Shown here: one piece after another, positions 8,739 through 17,184 of the stretch
How the letters are laid out: every line of letters begins with the position of its first letter
How positions within the stretch are numbered: the first letter of the stretch is position 1
Assembly: GCA_943372515.1 (NCBI GenBank)
Contig: CALRYY010000035.1
Span: 1-36,414 of the forward strand
Direction of reading: 5' to 3'
Source: RAM1 sp943372515
Lineage (GTDB): Bacteria; Pseudomonadota; Gammaproteobacteria; Burkholderiales; Burkholderiaceae_C
Length of the DNA stretch: 36,414 nucleotides
Position numbers and translations under genes: made by a program
Notes under the pieces: generated by a model
The model's database searches: none
What the model was told of the DNA's origin: nothing
Seen by the model: only the letters and a program-made list of their open reading frames with translations

Positions 8739-10184
8739 ATGAGCGCTGTTCTCAAACCCCTGCACCCTGACCATGCCATTGCCGACCTGTCGCTGGCCGC
8801 CTGGGGCCGCAAGGAAATCAAGATTGCCGAGACCGAAATGCCCGGCCTGATGGCCATCCGCGAAGAGTTCGCCAAGGCCCAGCCCCTGAAGGGCGCGCGC
8901 ATCACCGGTTCGCTGCACATGACCATCCAGACCGCCGTGCTGGTGGAAACTCTGCAGGCCCTGGGCGCCCAGGTGCGCTGGGCATCGTGCAACATTTTCA
9001 GCACGCAGGACCACGCCGCCGCCGCACTGGTGGCCGAAGGCACGCCGGTGTTTGCCTACAAGGGCGAAACGCTGAAAGATTACTGGGACTACACCCACCG
9101 CATCTTTGAGTTCGGCCTGAAGGGCAGCAAGACCGAAGGCCCCAACATGATCCTGGACGACGGCGGCGATGCCACGCTGCTGATGCACCTGGGCGCCAAG
9201 GCCGAAAAAGACATCAAGGTGCTGGCCAAGCCTGGCAGCGAAGAAGAAGCCTGCCTGTTTGCCGCCATCAAGGCCAAGCTCAAGGTCGACCCGACCTGGT
9301 ACAGCCGCCGACTGAAGGCCATCATTGGCGTGACCGAAGAAACCACCACGGGCGTGCTGCGCCTGAACGAGATGTCCGCCAAGGGCACGCTGGCCTTCCG
9401 CGCCATCAACGTCAATGATTCGGTGACCAAGAGCAAGTTCGACAACCTGTACGGCTGCCGCGAATCGCTGGTGGACGCCATCAAGCGCGCGACAGACGTC
9501 ATGGTCGCCGGCAAGGTGGCCCTGGTGGCCGGCTATGGCGACGTGGGCAAGGGCTCGGCCCAGGCCCTGCGCGCGCTGTCCGCCCAGGTGTGGGTGACCG
9601 AGATCGACCCCATCAACGCCCTGCAGGCTGCGATGGAAGGCTACAAGGTTGTGACCATGGACTACGCCGCCGACAAGGCCGACATTTTTGTGTCCGCCAC
9701 CGGCAACAAGAACGTCATTACCTACAAGCACATGGCCGCCATGAAGGACCAGGCCATCGTCTGCAACATCGGCCACTTTGACAACGAGATCGACGTTGCC
9801 TCGCTGGAAAAGCTCAAGTGGGAAGAGATCAAGCCCCAGGTGGACCATGTGATCTTCCCCAAGAAGGGCAAGAACCCTGAAAAGCGCATCATCCTGCTGG
9901 CCAAGGGCCGCCTGGTGAACCTGGGCTGTGGCACGGGCCACCCCAGCTTTGTGATGTCGTCGTCGTTTGCCAACCAGACGATTGCGCAGATCGAGCTGTT
10001 CACCAAGAGCAAGGAATACAAGGCCGGCAAGGTCTATGTGTTGCCCAAGCACCTGGACGAAAAGGTCGCCCGCCTGCACCTGAAGAAGGTGGGCGCGATG
10101 CTGAGCGAGCTGACCGACGAACAGGCCGCCTACATCGGCGTGAGCAAGCAAGGCCCGTACAAGGCCGACACCTACCGGTATTGA
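8739..10184 (+). CDS. ahcY: Adenosylhomocysteinase (SAH hydrolase)
   Basis: It converts S-adenosylhomocysteine to adenosine and homocysteine with tightly bound NAD, removing the product inhibitor of methyltransferases. The 481-residue protein carries the substrate-domain blocks (SLHMTIQTAVLVETL, the C-N-I-F-S-T-Q-D segment), the insert typical of proteobacterial and eukaryotic long forms, the NAD-binding GYGDVGKGSAQALR, and the C-terminal KADTYRY. I chose the ATG at 8739 over the GTG at 8733 because GGAG at 8730-8733 then has proper spacing. It is the first gene of an operon with tlyA (four bases after its stop) and metF, all downstream of the SAH riboswitch. Confidence 0.98.
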   Translation: MSAVLKPLHPDHAIADLSLAAWGRKEIKIAETEMPGLMAIREEFAKAQPLKGARITGSLHMTIQTAVLVETLQALGAQVRWASCNIFSTQDHAAAALVAEGTPVFAYKGETLKDYWDYTHRIFEFGLKGSKTEGPNMILDDGGDATLLMHLGAKAEKDIKVLAKPGSEEEACLFAAIKAKLKVDPTWYSRRLKAIIGVTEETTTGVLRLNEMSAKGTLAFRAINVNDSVTKSKFDNLYGCRESLVDAIKRATDVMVAGKVALVAGYGDVGKGSAQALRALSAQVWVTEIDPINALQAAMEGYKVVTMDYAADKADIFVSATGNKNVITYKHMAAMKDQAIVCNIGHFDNEIDVASLEKLKWEEIKPQVDHVIFPKKGKNPEKRIILLAKGRLVNLGCGTGHPSFVMSSSFANQTIAQIELFTKSKEYKAGKVYVLPKHLDEKVARLHLKKVGAMLSELTDEQAAYIGVSKQGPYKADTYRY

Positions 10185-10188
10185 CCGG

Positions 10189-10947
10189 GTGCGCGCTGAC
10201 CAACTGCTGTTGGAGCGCGGGCTTGCCACTTCGCGCTCTCAGGCCCAGCGCCTGATTGCAGCGGGCGTTCGCTGGTTTGACGGCGAGCAGTGGCGGCCCG
10301 TCACCAAGAACGGCAATGAGCTGCCCGACACCGCACAGATCGAACTGCTGGACGCCGCCGAGGCACGCTATGTGTCGCGCGGCGGCCTGAAGCTGGAGGG
10401 CGCGCTCAAGGCTGCAGCACTGCCCGTGCAAGGCCTGCATTGCCTGGACGTGGGCCAGTCCACCGGCGGTTTTACCGACTGCCTGCTGCAGCACGGTGCG
10501 CAGCATGTGGTCGGGGTGGACGTGGGCCACGGCCAGCTGCACGACAACCTGCGCCAGGACGCTCGTGTGACGGCGGTAGAAAGCGTCAATGCCCGCGAAC
10601 TGACGGCCGAGCACGTGGGGGATGACGCGTTTGACCTGGTGACGGGCGATTTGTCGTTCATTTCGCTCACGCTGGTGCTGCCCGCGCTGGTGCCGCTGAT
10701 GAAGCCGGGCGCGGCGCTTTTGATGCTGGTCAAGCCGCAGTTTGAATTGCAACCGCCCCAGATCGGCAAGGGCGGCATCGTCAAGGACGCAGCGTTCTAC
10801 CCGGTGGTGGAGCAGCGCATCCGCGAGGCCTGTGCCGAACTGGGCCTGCGGGTCGTTAACTGGTTTGACAGCCCGATTGAAGGCGGCGACGGCAACCGCG
10901 AATTTTTTGTGTACGCCACAAAGCTGGATGATGAGGAGGGAGCATGA
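10189..10947 (+). CDS. tlyA: TlyA-family RNA methyltransferase (S4 plus FtsJ-like domains)
   Basis: A 252-residue protein with an N-terminal S4 RNA-binding domain (RADQLLLERGLATSRSQAQR, residues 2 to about 60) and a Rossmann methyltransferase domain with SAM motif CLDVGQSTGGFTD and the acidic VGVDVGHGQL. TlyA proteins of actinobacteria and Campylobacter 2'-O-methylate rRNA cytidines. The betaproteobacterial substrate is not certain and a haemolysin role is unlikely. The start is a GTG four bases after ahcY. The stop overlaps the metF start as ATGA, so translation is probably coupled. Its place in a riboswitch-controlled methyl-cycle operon fits a SAM-using enzyme. Confidence 0.9.
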   Translation: MRADQLLLERGLATSRSQAQRLIAAGVRWFDGEQWRPVTKNGNELPDTAQIELLDAAEARYVSRGGLKLEGALKAAALPVQGLHCLDVGQSTGGFTDCLLQHGAQHVVGVDVGHGQLHDNLRQDARVTAVESVNARELTAEHVGDDAFDLVTGDLSFISLTLVLPALVPLMKPGAALLMLVKPQFELQPPQIGKGGIVKDAAFYPVVEQRIREACAELGLRVVNWFDSPIEGGDGNREFFVYATKLDDEEGA

Positions 10948-11771
10948 GTCTTCCGCTGAGCCTTGAATTTTTTCCGACCAAGACGCCCGAGGGCGCCGAA
11001 AAACTGCGCACCGCGCGCCAGCAGCTGTATGCCCTGAAGCCCGAGTTCTGCTCGGTCACTTTTGGCGCGGGCGGCTCCACGCAAGACGGCACGCTGCAGG
11101 CCGTGACCGAGATCATGGCCGAGGGCTGCGCGGCCGCGCCGCACCTGAGCTGCATCGGCCAGTCGCACGACAGCATCCGCGAGCGGCTGTCGGCCTATGC
11201 CAAGGCGGGCATCCGGCGCATCGTGGCGTTGCGCGGGGACCTGCCCAGCGGCTACGGCATTGGCGGCGAGTTCCGCTACGCCAGCGACCTGGTGGCGTTT
11301 GTGCGGGCCGAAACCGGCGACCATTTCCATATTGAAGTGGCTGCCTACCCCGAGACGCACCCCCAAGCGAAGTCGCCCATGGCCGACCTGGAGGCCTTCG
11401 CCGCCAAGGTCAAGGCCGGGGCCAACTCGGGCATCACGCAGTACTTCTTCAACAGCGATGCGTACTTCCGCTATGTGGACGACCTGCTGAAGGTGGGTGT
11501 GGAGGTGCCTGTGGTGCCGGGCATCATGCCCATCACCAGCTCCACCCAGCTGCTGCGCTTTTCAGACGCGTGCGGCGCCGAAATACCGCGCTGGATCCGC
11601 ATGCGGCTGCAGGCCTTTGGCGACGACACGGCCAGCATCAAGGCCTTTGGCCTGGACGTGGTGACCGACCTGTGCGACCAGCTGCGCCACGCCGGCGTGC
11701 CGGGCATCCACTTCTACACCATGAACCAGGCCAGCGCTACGCTGGAGATTTGCCGGCGGCTTTTCGGCTGA
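10944..11771 (+). CDS. metF: 5,10-methylenetetrahydrofolate reductase
   Basis: An FAD enzyme of 275 residues that makes 5-methyl-tetrahydrofolate for homocysteine remethylation by methionine synthase. The N-terminus LSLEFFPTKTPEG, the FGAGGSTQDGT loop, the ALRGDLP motif, the QYFFNSDAYF segment and VPGIMPI are typical of bacterial MetF. Its start codon overlaps the tlyA stop (ATGA). Together with ahcY it recovers methionine from SAH, which is the reason for joint SAH-riboswitch control. The 3' end overlaps the convergent DMT transporter gene by 35 bases. Confidence 0.97.
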   Translation: MSLPLSLEFFPTKTPEGAEKLRTARQQLYALKPEFCSVTFGAGGSTQDGTLQAVTEIMAEGCAAAPHLSCIGQSHDSIRERLSAYAKAGIRRIVALRGDLPSGYGIGGEFRYASDLVAFVRAETGDHFHIEVAAYPETHPQAKSPMADLEAFAAKVKAGANSGITQYFFNSDAYFRYVDDLLKVGVEVPVVPGIMPITSSTQLLRFSDACGAEIPRWIRMRLQAFGDDTASIKAFGLDVVTDLCDQLRHAGVPGIHFYTMNQASATLEICRRLFG

Positions 11772-12651
11772 CCAGCCAGACGCCCGGCAGGATCAGCAGC
11801 ACGCCCACCGCGTGGTGCCAGCCCACCGGCTCGCCCAGGAACAGCCAGGCCATGGCCGCGCCATACAGCGGCCCCAGGTACAGCTGCGACGACGCCCGCG
11901 CCACGCCCAGCTGGCGCTGCACATACGAATAGCACCAGAACGCCGCTGCGCCGGGGCAGATGCCGGCCAGCAGCATCAACCCATAGGCCTGCGCGCCCAG
12001 CGCAGGTTGCCCGGCCTGAGACAGCTCCCACAGCGTGAAGGGCGCCAGCACCACCAGCCCGCCCACACTCACCGCGCACAGGTGCGCCGCCGCACTGAGC
12101 GGCATGGGCCAGCGCCGCTGCAGCACGGCAAAGCCCGACCAGGCGATGGTGGTGGCCACGATCCACAGGTCGCCCGGCACCCACTGCACGCTGCCCAGCG
12201 CGGCCCACTGGCCCTTGATGATCACATGCACCACGCCGGCCAGTGCCAGCGCCACGCCCAGTGCCTGCGGCCGGGTGAAGCGTTCGCGCAGCCACAGCAC
12301 CGACGCCAGCGCGATCAGCACGGGCGACACCGAATAGATCAGCGCGATGTTGGTCGCCGTGGTGGTGCGCGCGGCAATGTACACCCAGGCGCCGCAGATC
12401 CACATGCCCAACGCGCCCAGGATGATGAAGCGCTGCCACTGCACACGCAACACGCCCCGCTGGCGCAGCAGCTCGGGCGCGGTGAAGGCGCCCAGCAGCG
12501 CGGCCGCCACCAGCCAGCGGCCGAAGGCCAGTGTGTTGGGCTCCACCACGCCCGGCGCCCAGCGGGCCACCAGGTAGTTGACGCACCACAGCGCGGGGGT
12601 GATGAAGATCAGCGCATAGGCCAGGCGGTGGTGGGATGGGTCAGTTGCCAT
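11737..12651 (-). CDS. EamA/DMT-family membrane exporter
   Basis: A 304-residue inner membrane protein with about ten hydrophobic helices and the internal repeat of the drug/metabolite transporter superfamily. Markers are ALWCVNYLVARWAP in helix 1, the end of the first EamA repeat around VYIAARTTTATNIALIYSVSPVLIAL, and the second repeat ending at FLGEPVGWHHAVGVLLILPGVWL. The substrate cannot be predicted; relatives export amino acids, purines or metabolites. I start it at the ATG at 12651 (MATDPSHHRLAYALIF). The frame stays open far upstream into the ompW-like gene, but that extension has no membrane character. The stop lies inside the 3' end of metF. Confidence 0.85.
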   Translation of the reverse strand: MATDPSHHRLAYALIFITPALWCVNYLVARWAPGVVEPNTLAFGRWLVAAALLGAFTAPELLRQRGVLRVQWQRFIILGALGMWICGAWVYIAARTTTATNIALIYSVSPVLIALASVLWLRERFTRPQALGVALALAGVVHVIIKGQWAALGSVQWVPGDLWIVATTIAWSGFAVLQRRWPMPLSAAAHLCAVSVGGLVVLAPFTLWELSQAGQPALGAQAYGLMLLAGICPGAAAFWCYSYVQRQLGVARASSQLYLGPLYGAAMAWLFLGEPVGWHHAVGVLLILPGVWLVSRKAAGKSPA

Positions 12652-12765
12652 GCCGTGAAGTGTAGGTGGGCCAACACCGTTCTTGCGCAGCGTCAATGCG
12701 CGCACGCGCGCCCCGCAGTGCAATGGGTTCGTGCGGATGTCCGCGCATTCAATCAAAAGCTGATC

Positions 12766-13365
12766 ATGAAGAAACAAGCCATTGCTGCCGCACTGCTGTG
12801 CGCATTTGCCTCGGGCGCTGCCCTGTCCCAAACCACCGCCGCCGAAGGGCCCTGGATGGTGCGTGCCCGCGCTGTGCACCTGAACAGCGCCAACGGCGAC
12901 ACCACGCCGCTGCGCCTGACCCTGAACGACAAGTGGATTCCGGAAGTGGACGTGTCGTATTTCTTCTCGCCCAATGTGGCGGTGGAGCTGGTGCTGACCG
13001 TGCCGCAAAAGCACACGCTGTCGGCAGGCGGAACTGCCATCGGCACGCTCAGGCACCTGCCGCCCACGCTGACGGCGCAGTACCACTTCACCGGCTTCAG
13101 CGGCTTCAAGCCCTATGTGGGCGCAGGCGTGAACTACACGCGCTTTTCAAGCGTGAACCTGCCCGCCGGCGTGGACATTGACCGCAGCAGCTTTGGCGCT
13201 GCGCTGCAAGCCGGTGTGGACATCCCGATCGCCAAGGGTGTGTACCTGAACCTGGACGTGAAGAAGGTCTATCTCCGCACGGACGTGTCTGCCGGTGGCG
13301 TGGGCATCGGCACCTTCAAGGTGGACCCGGTCCTGGTCGGTGTGGGTGTGGGCTGGCGCTTCTGA
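12766..13365 (+). CDS. ompW: OmpW-family outer membrane protein
   Basis: An eight-stranded beta-barrel of 199 residues. An Sec signal peptide (MKKQAIAAALLCAFASGAALSQ) is followed by EGPWMVRARAVHLN, alternating strands, the YHFTGFSGFKPYVGAGVNYT block characteristic of OmpW, and a terminal aromatic (GVGWRF) used for outer-membrane assembly. OmpW channels pass small hydrophobic compounds and respond to stress or electron acceptors. The frame is open upstream of 12766, but only this start gives the signal peptide. Its promoter must lie in the 114 bases shared with the divergent DMT gene. Confidence 0.92.
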   Translation: MKKQAIAAALLCAFASGAALSQTTAAEGPWMVRARAVHLNSANGDTTPLRLTLNDKWIPEVDVSYFFSPNVAVELVLTVPQKHTLSAGGTAIGTLRHLPPTLTAQYHFTGFSGFKPYVGAGVNYTRFSSVNLPAGVDIDRSSFGAALQAGVDIPIAKGVYLNLDVKKVYLRTDVSAGGVGIGTFKVDPVLVGVGVGWRF

Positions 13366-13406
13366 GCGCCGCTGAGCTTTAGCGCTCGTCGTAGCTCACG
13401 ACGAGC
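13364..13406 (+). terminator. Hairpins between the convergent ompW and paaE genes
   Basis: Two inverted repeats overlap here: GAGCGC (13364-13369) with GCGCTC (13382-13387), and a 9-bp perfect stem GCTCGTCGT / ACGACGAGC (13384-13392 and 13398-13406) with loop AGCTC. The second lies in the last codons of paaE. There is no long T-run, so termination in either direction is only probable. Confidence 0.4.
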
Positions 13407-14470
13407 TTGTGGCCCTGCGGGCGCGCCTGGCAGCTCAGCACAAAGCCCTGGTCCATCTCCCAGGGCTCCAGCGTGAAGTTGCGGTCCATGGTGACGGCGC
13501 CTTCGATCACCTTGGCGCGGCAGGTGCAGCACACGCCGCCGCGGCATGACCAGGGCAAGTCCAGGCCCGCATCCAGTGCCACGTCCAGCACGTGTTCGTT
13601 GGCGCCCATGCGCATCACGTGGGGGCGTCCATCCAGCATGACGGTCAGTTCCACGTCGCCGTCGCGCTCGCGTGGGGCGGCAGCTTCGCGTGCCACGCCA
13701 TCACCGGCCGGGTGGGCGCTGGTGAAGCGTTCGGTGCGGATGCGCTCGCCCGGCACACCAGCGGCCAGCAAGGCGGCCTCGGTGGATTCGATCATGCCTT
13801 CCGGGCCGCAGATGAAGACCTCGTCCATGCTCTTTGCGGGCAGCAGCGTGGCCATCAGTTCGCGCACCTTGTCGCCGTCAATGCGGCCTTCCAGCAGCGG
13901 CACTTCCTGGGCCTGGCGTGACAGCACGTGGATCAGCGTCAGGCGGTCGGGGTAGCGGTCTTTGAGGTCCTGCAGGGCTTCGTTGAACATCACGCTGGCC
14001 ATTCGGCGGTTGCCGTACACCAGCGTGAATTTGGAACCCGGCTGCTCGGCCAGCGTGGTCGCCACGATGGACAGGATGGGCGTGATGCCCGAGCCCGCAG
14101 CAAAACCCACGCGGTGCAGCGCGCGTGGTCGCTTCACGGTAAAGCGGCCGTCGGGCGGCATCACGTCCAGCATGTCGCCGGCTTTCAGCTGCGTTGCCGC
14201 CCAGTTGGAAAATACGCCGCCGTCCACCGCGCGCACGCCCACTTCCAGCTCGCCGTAGTTAGCCAGCCGCTCGCGCGGGCAGCAGATGGAATAGCTGCGG
14301 CGCACGTCCTGAGCGCCGATCAGCGCGCGCAGGGTCAGGAACTGCCCGGGCTCGAACTGGAAGGCATCGCGTAGATCCGGCGGTACGACCAGCGCGATGG
14401 ACACCGCGCCGTCGGATTCGGGCGAGACGCGCGCGACGCGCAGGGCATGAAAGCGGGGGGCTGCGGTCAT
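13379..14470 (-). CDS. paaE: Phenylacetyl-CoA epoxidase reductase subunit PaaE
   Basis: It transfers electrons from NADPH through FAD and a [2Fe-2S] cluster to the PaaABCD oxygenase, which makes 1,2-epoxyphenylacetyl-CoA. The 363-residue protein has the ferredoxin-reductase layout: FAD-binding RRSYSIC, NAD(P)-binding AAGSGITPILS and FICGPEGMIE, then a plant-type ferredoxin domain at the C-terminus with Cys in CRGGVCCTC and LSC. The start at 14470 (MTAAPRFHALRV) is preferred; an upstream extension runs through paaD in another frame. It is the last gene of the paaABCDE operon, seven bases after paaD. Confidence 0.96.
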   Translation of the reverse strand: MTAAPRFHALRVARVSPESDGAVSIALVVPPDLRDAFQFEPGQFLTLRALIGAQDVRRSYSICCPRERLANYGELEVGVRAVDGGVFSNWAATQLKAGDMLDVMPPDGRFTVKRPRALHRVGFAAGSGITPILSIVATTLAEQPGSKFTLVYGNRRMASVMFNEALQDLKDRYPDRLTLIHVLSRQAQEVPLLEGRIDGDKVRELMATLLPAKSMDEVFICGPEGMIESTEAALLAAGVPGERIRTERFTSAHPAGDGVAREAAAPRERDGDVELTVMLDGRPHVMRMGANEHVLDVALDAGLDLPWSCRGGVCCTCRAKVIEGAVTMDRNFTLEPWEMDQGFVLSCQARPQGHKLVVSYDER

Positions 14471-14477
14471 CGGGCGG

Positions 14478-14999
14478 TCAGTGCGGCTTGAAATAGTCAA
14501 AGGGCTCCAGGCAGTCCAGGCAGCGGTACAGCGCCTTGCATGCGGTGGAGCCGAAGTGTGATGTTTCCGTGGTGTTGGTCGAGCCGCATTGCGGGCAGGC
14601 CACGGCCAACGGTGCCACGCGGCGCGTGAAGCGCACGACGCTGTTGGCCGGGAGTGCTGGTGTGTCGCACGCGTGCGGCGGCGCAATGCCGTAGGCGCGC
14701 AGCTTGTCATGCGCGGCGGGCGTCATCCAGTCGGTGGTCCACGCAGGGGCCAGCTGGGTGATGACCTGCGCGTCTATGCCTGCATGGGCCAGGGCCGAGC
14801 GCACATCGTCTTCAATCTGCTGGATGGCGGGGCAGCCGTTGTAGGTGGGCGTGATGACCACCTCCAGGCCGTGGGCGCCTTCGCGCACGTCACGCAGGAT
14901 GCCCAGCTCGCGCAGCGTCACGACAGGGATCTCCGGGTCGGTCAGCATGTTGAGTGCGTCCCAGACTTCATCAAGGGGCACCAGGGTGGCGAGGGTCAT
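14478..14999 (-). CDS. paaD: Phenylacetyl-CoA epoxidase assembly protein PaaD
   Basis: A 173-residue member of the DUF59/MIP18 family needed for maturation of the Fe-containing epoxidase. The DUF59 core is residues 8-90, with the signature DPEIPVVTLRELGI and TPTYNGCPA. The C-terminal tail has a Cys cluster (CPQCGSTN, CKALYRCLDCLEPFDYF) expected for PaaD. I placed the start at 14999 (MTLATLVPL), seven bases after the paaC stop. An ATG at 15020 would overlap paaC by 14 bases and is a possible alternative. The Cys spacing is intact. Confidence 0.94.
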   Translation of the reverse strand: MTLATLVPLDEVWDALNMLTDPEIPVVTLRELGILRDVREGAHGLEVVITPTYNGCPAIQQIEDDVRSALAHAGIDAQVITQLAPAWTTDWMTPAAHDKLRAYGIAPPHACDTPALPANSVVRFTRRVAPLAVACPQCGSTNTTETSHFGSTACKALYRCLDCLEPFDYFKPH

Positions 15000-15006
15000 C
15001 GTGCGT

Positions 15007-15843
15007 TTACCAGGTGGCATGGGGATGGGTGCGGGCCAGGCTCTGCATCTCGGCCAGCATGAAGCCCAGGTGCTCTGAATGCACGCCGGATTTGCCTTGC
15101 GTCACGTAGCCGGTGCGTTGGGATCCGTCCAGCGTGGCCTGCGCAATTGCCTCATCCACGATGGCGGCCCAGCTGCCCTGCAGATGCGCAGCTGCCACGC
15201 CTGTGCCGTTGGCCTGCGCCGCCTGTTCTGCGGGGCTGGCCACCCAGAACTCCTGCGTGCAGGGCAGCAGGTGGTCCAGCGCGGCCTGTGCGCGGCGGTG
15301 TGATTCATCGGTGCCGTCGCCCAGGCGCACCAGCCAGTCGTGTGAATGGCGCAGGTGGTAGCGCACCTCTTTCAGCGAGCGAGCGGCAATCGCGGCCAAC
15401 CGCTCGTCGGTCGACGATTGCAGGCGCTCCCACGCCAGCACCATCAATGCGCTGTACAGGAAGTTGCGCACGATGGTGGTGGCATAGTCGCGCGGTGCGG
15501 CGGCAGTGCCGGCCAGCGGGCCGTGGTGGGGCAGCTCCAGCAACGTGCAGTTGGCAAATTCATGGGTTTCGCGAAAGTACGCCAGCGTGTCTTCCGTCAA
15601 CGCACCCTCGATGCGCGCGCCTTGCAAGTGGGCAAAGCGCGTAGTCAGCGCGGCGTCGGCGTTGATCTGTTCGGCCGCGTACTGGTACAGCAGCCGCGCC
15701 TGGCCGATCAGGTCAAGGCTCATGTTGGCCAGGGCAATGTCTTCTTCCAGTACAGGGCCGTGGCCGCACCATTCGGCGTTGCGCTGGCCCAGCACCAGGG
15801 CGTTGTCGGCCAGGTGCAGCAGGTAGTCCACAGGGGCCTTCAC
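15007..15843 (-). CDS. paaC: Phenylacetyl-CoA epoxidase structural subunit PaaC
   Basis: A ferritin-like helical protein of 278 residues that pairs with PaaA to form the epoxidase core but normally lacks a working di-iron site. Typical segments are LHLADNALVLGQRNAEWCGHGP, LANMSLDLIGQARLL and the EVRYHLRHSHDWLVRLGDGT stretch. It starts at a GTG (15843) overlapping the paaB stop as GTGA, and runs to 15007, within eight bases of paaD. Tight packing shows it belongs to the paa operon. Confidence 0.95.
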   Translation of the reverse strand: MKAPVDYLLHLADNALVLGQRNAEWCGHGPVLEEDIALANMSLDLIGQARLLYQYAAEQINADAALTTRFAHLQGARIEGALTEDTLAYFRETHEFANCTLLELPHHGPLAGTAAAPRDYATTIVRNFLYSALMVLAWERLQSSTDERLAAIAARSLKEVRYHLRHSHDWLVRLGDGTDESHRRAQAALDHLLPCTQEFWVASPAEQAAQANGTGVAAAHLQGSWAAIVDEAIAQATLDGSQRTGYVTQGKSGVHSEHLGFMLAEMQSLARTHPHATW

Positions 15844-16136
15844 ATGTGCCCCACTTCGTCGGGGATGACGTAAAAGCTCGGGTGGCGGTACACCTTGTCG
15901 GCGGCCGGGTCAAAGAACTCTGCCTTGTCGTTGGGCTCGCTGGCCGTGATGCTGGCTGAGGGCACCACCCAGATGCTCACGCCTTCCTGGCGGCGGGTGT
16001 ACACGTCGCGCGCCATCTGCAGCGCGTGCTGCGCGTCGCTGGCGTGCAGGCTGCCGCAGTGCTTGTGCTCGATGCCCTGCTTGCTGCGCACGAACACTTC
16101 CCAAAGCGGCCATTCTTTCAGTGCCGGATTGCTCAT
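15840..16136 (-). CDS. paaB: Phenylacetyl-CoA epoxidase subunit PaaB
   Basis: A small subunit of 98 residues (the family is about 95) that bridges PaaAC dimers in the epoxidase complex. Characteristic text is WPLWEVFVRSKQGIEHKHCG, ARDVYTRRQEGVSIWVV and the end DKVYRHPSFYVIPDEVGHM. The start ATG at 16136 overlaps the paaA stop (ATGA), and the stop overlaps the paaC GTG start, so all three are likely translationally coupled. Confidence 0.96.
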   Translation of the reverse strand: MSNPALKEWPLWEVFVRSKQGIEHKHCGSLHASDAQHALQMARDVYTRRQEGVSIWVVPSASITASEPNDKAEFFDPAADKVYRHPSFYVIPDEVGHM

Positions 16137-17149
16137 GCAGCCTCCTTCATGGCGCGTGCTTTCTGTTTGGCCGCGTGGGCCAGCGCTGCGTCGCGCACCC
16201 ACTGGCCGTCTTCATGGGCCTTCACCCGGGTAGCCAGGCGTTCCTTGTTGCACGGCCCGTTGCCGTTGACGGTGGCCCAGAACTCGTCCCAATCGATCGC
16301 GCCGTAGTCATGGTGCTGGCGCTCTTCGTTCCACTTCAAGTCGGGGTCGGGCAGGGTCACGCCCAGCACCCTGGCCTGCGGCACCGTGGCGTCCACAAAC
16401 TTCTGGCGCAGGTCGTCGTTGCTGATGCGCTTGATGCCCCAGCGCATGCCCTGCGCGCTGTTGGGGCTGTCGGCGTCGGGTGGGCCAAACATGGCCAGGC
16501 ACTTCCACCACCAGCGGTTCACGGCGTCCTGCACCATCGCGCGCTGCTCGGGTGTGCCGCCCATCATGACCATGAGCGACTCATAGCCCTGGCGCTGGTG
16601 AAAGCTTTCTTCCTTGCAGATGCGGATCATGGCGCGGGCATACGGCCCGTACGAGCAGCGGCACAGGGGGATCTGGTTCATGATCGCCGCGCCGTCCACC
16701 AGCCAGCCGATGACGCCCACGTCGGCCCAGTTCAGCGTGGGGTAGTTGAAGATGGAGCTGTACTTGGCGCGACCGGTGTGCAGACCGTCCAGCATCTGAT
16801 CGCGGCTGGTGCCCAGTGTTTCGGCGGCGCTGTACAGGTACAGGCCATGGCCGCCTTCGTCCTGCACCTTGGCCAGCAGGATGGCCTTGCGCTTGAGCGA
16901 CGGGGCGCGGCTGATCCAGTTGCCCTCCGGCAGCATGCCCACGATCTCGCTGTGCGCATGCTGGCTGATCTGGCGCACCAGGGTCTTGCGGTAGGCGTCG
17001 GGCATCCAGTCACGCGGCTCGACCTTGTGGTCGGCGTCCATCTTCTGGTCAAAGTGCGCCTGCAGTGCGGGGTCTGTGGCGGGGGCGTCTACGGCTTTCA
17101 GTGCGGGCGCCTGCCGGGAATCGGGGATATCCAGTGCCTGGGTGTACAT
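16133..17149 (-). CDS. paaA: Phenylacetyl-CoA epoxidase catalytic subunit PaaA
   Basis: The di-iron catalytic subunit (338 residues) that epoxidises the aromatic ring of phenylacetyl-CoA in aerobic phenylacetate degradation. The ferritin-like metal motifs are visible as DEGGH (E-x2-H) and KEESFH (E-x2-H), together with the substrate-region sequence FNYPTLNWADVG. The ATG at 17149 has an AGGAGAC ribosome site directly upstream; in-frame codons beyond it are not protein-like. It is the first gene of paaABCDE. A palindrome at its promoter suggests TetR-type control by PaaR with phenylacetyl-CoA as inducer. paaR, paaG, paaZ and paaK are not in the window. Confidence 0.97.
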   Translation of the reverse strand: MYTQALDIPDSRQAPALKAVDAPATDPALQAHFDQKMDADHKVEPRDWMPDAYRKTLVRQISQHAHSEIVGMLPEGNWISRAPSLKRKAILLAKVQDEGGHGLYLYSAAETLGTSRDQMLDGLHTGRAKYSSIFNYPTLNWADVGVIGWLVDGAAIMNQIPLCRCSYGPYARAMIRICKEESFHQRQGYESLMVMMGGTPEQRAMVQDAVNRWWWKCLAMFGPPDADSPNSAQGMRWGIKRISNDDLRQKFVDATVPQARVLGVTLPDPDLKWNEERQHHDYGAIDWDEFWATVNGNGPCNKERLATRVKAHEDGQWVRDAALAHAAKQKARAMKEAA

Positions 17150-17184
17150 GCATGTCTCCTGGCCGTTTCCCGGCCTCAGGCGCC

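Noticed and set aside
11737..13086. 449-codon version of the DMT transporter
   Set aside because: The N-terminal 145 codons are antisense to ompW and lack membrane character; the start at 12651 gives a normal ten-helix protein.
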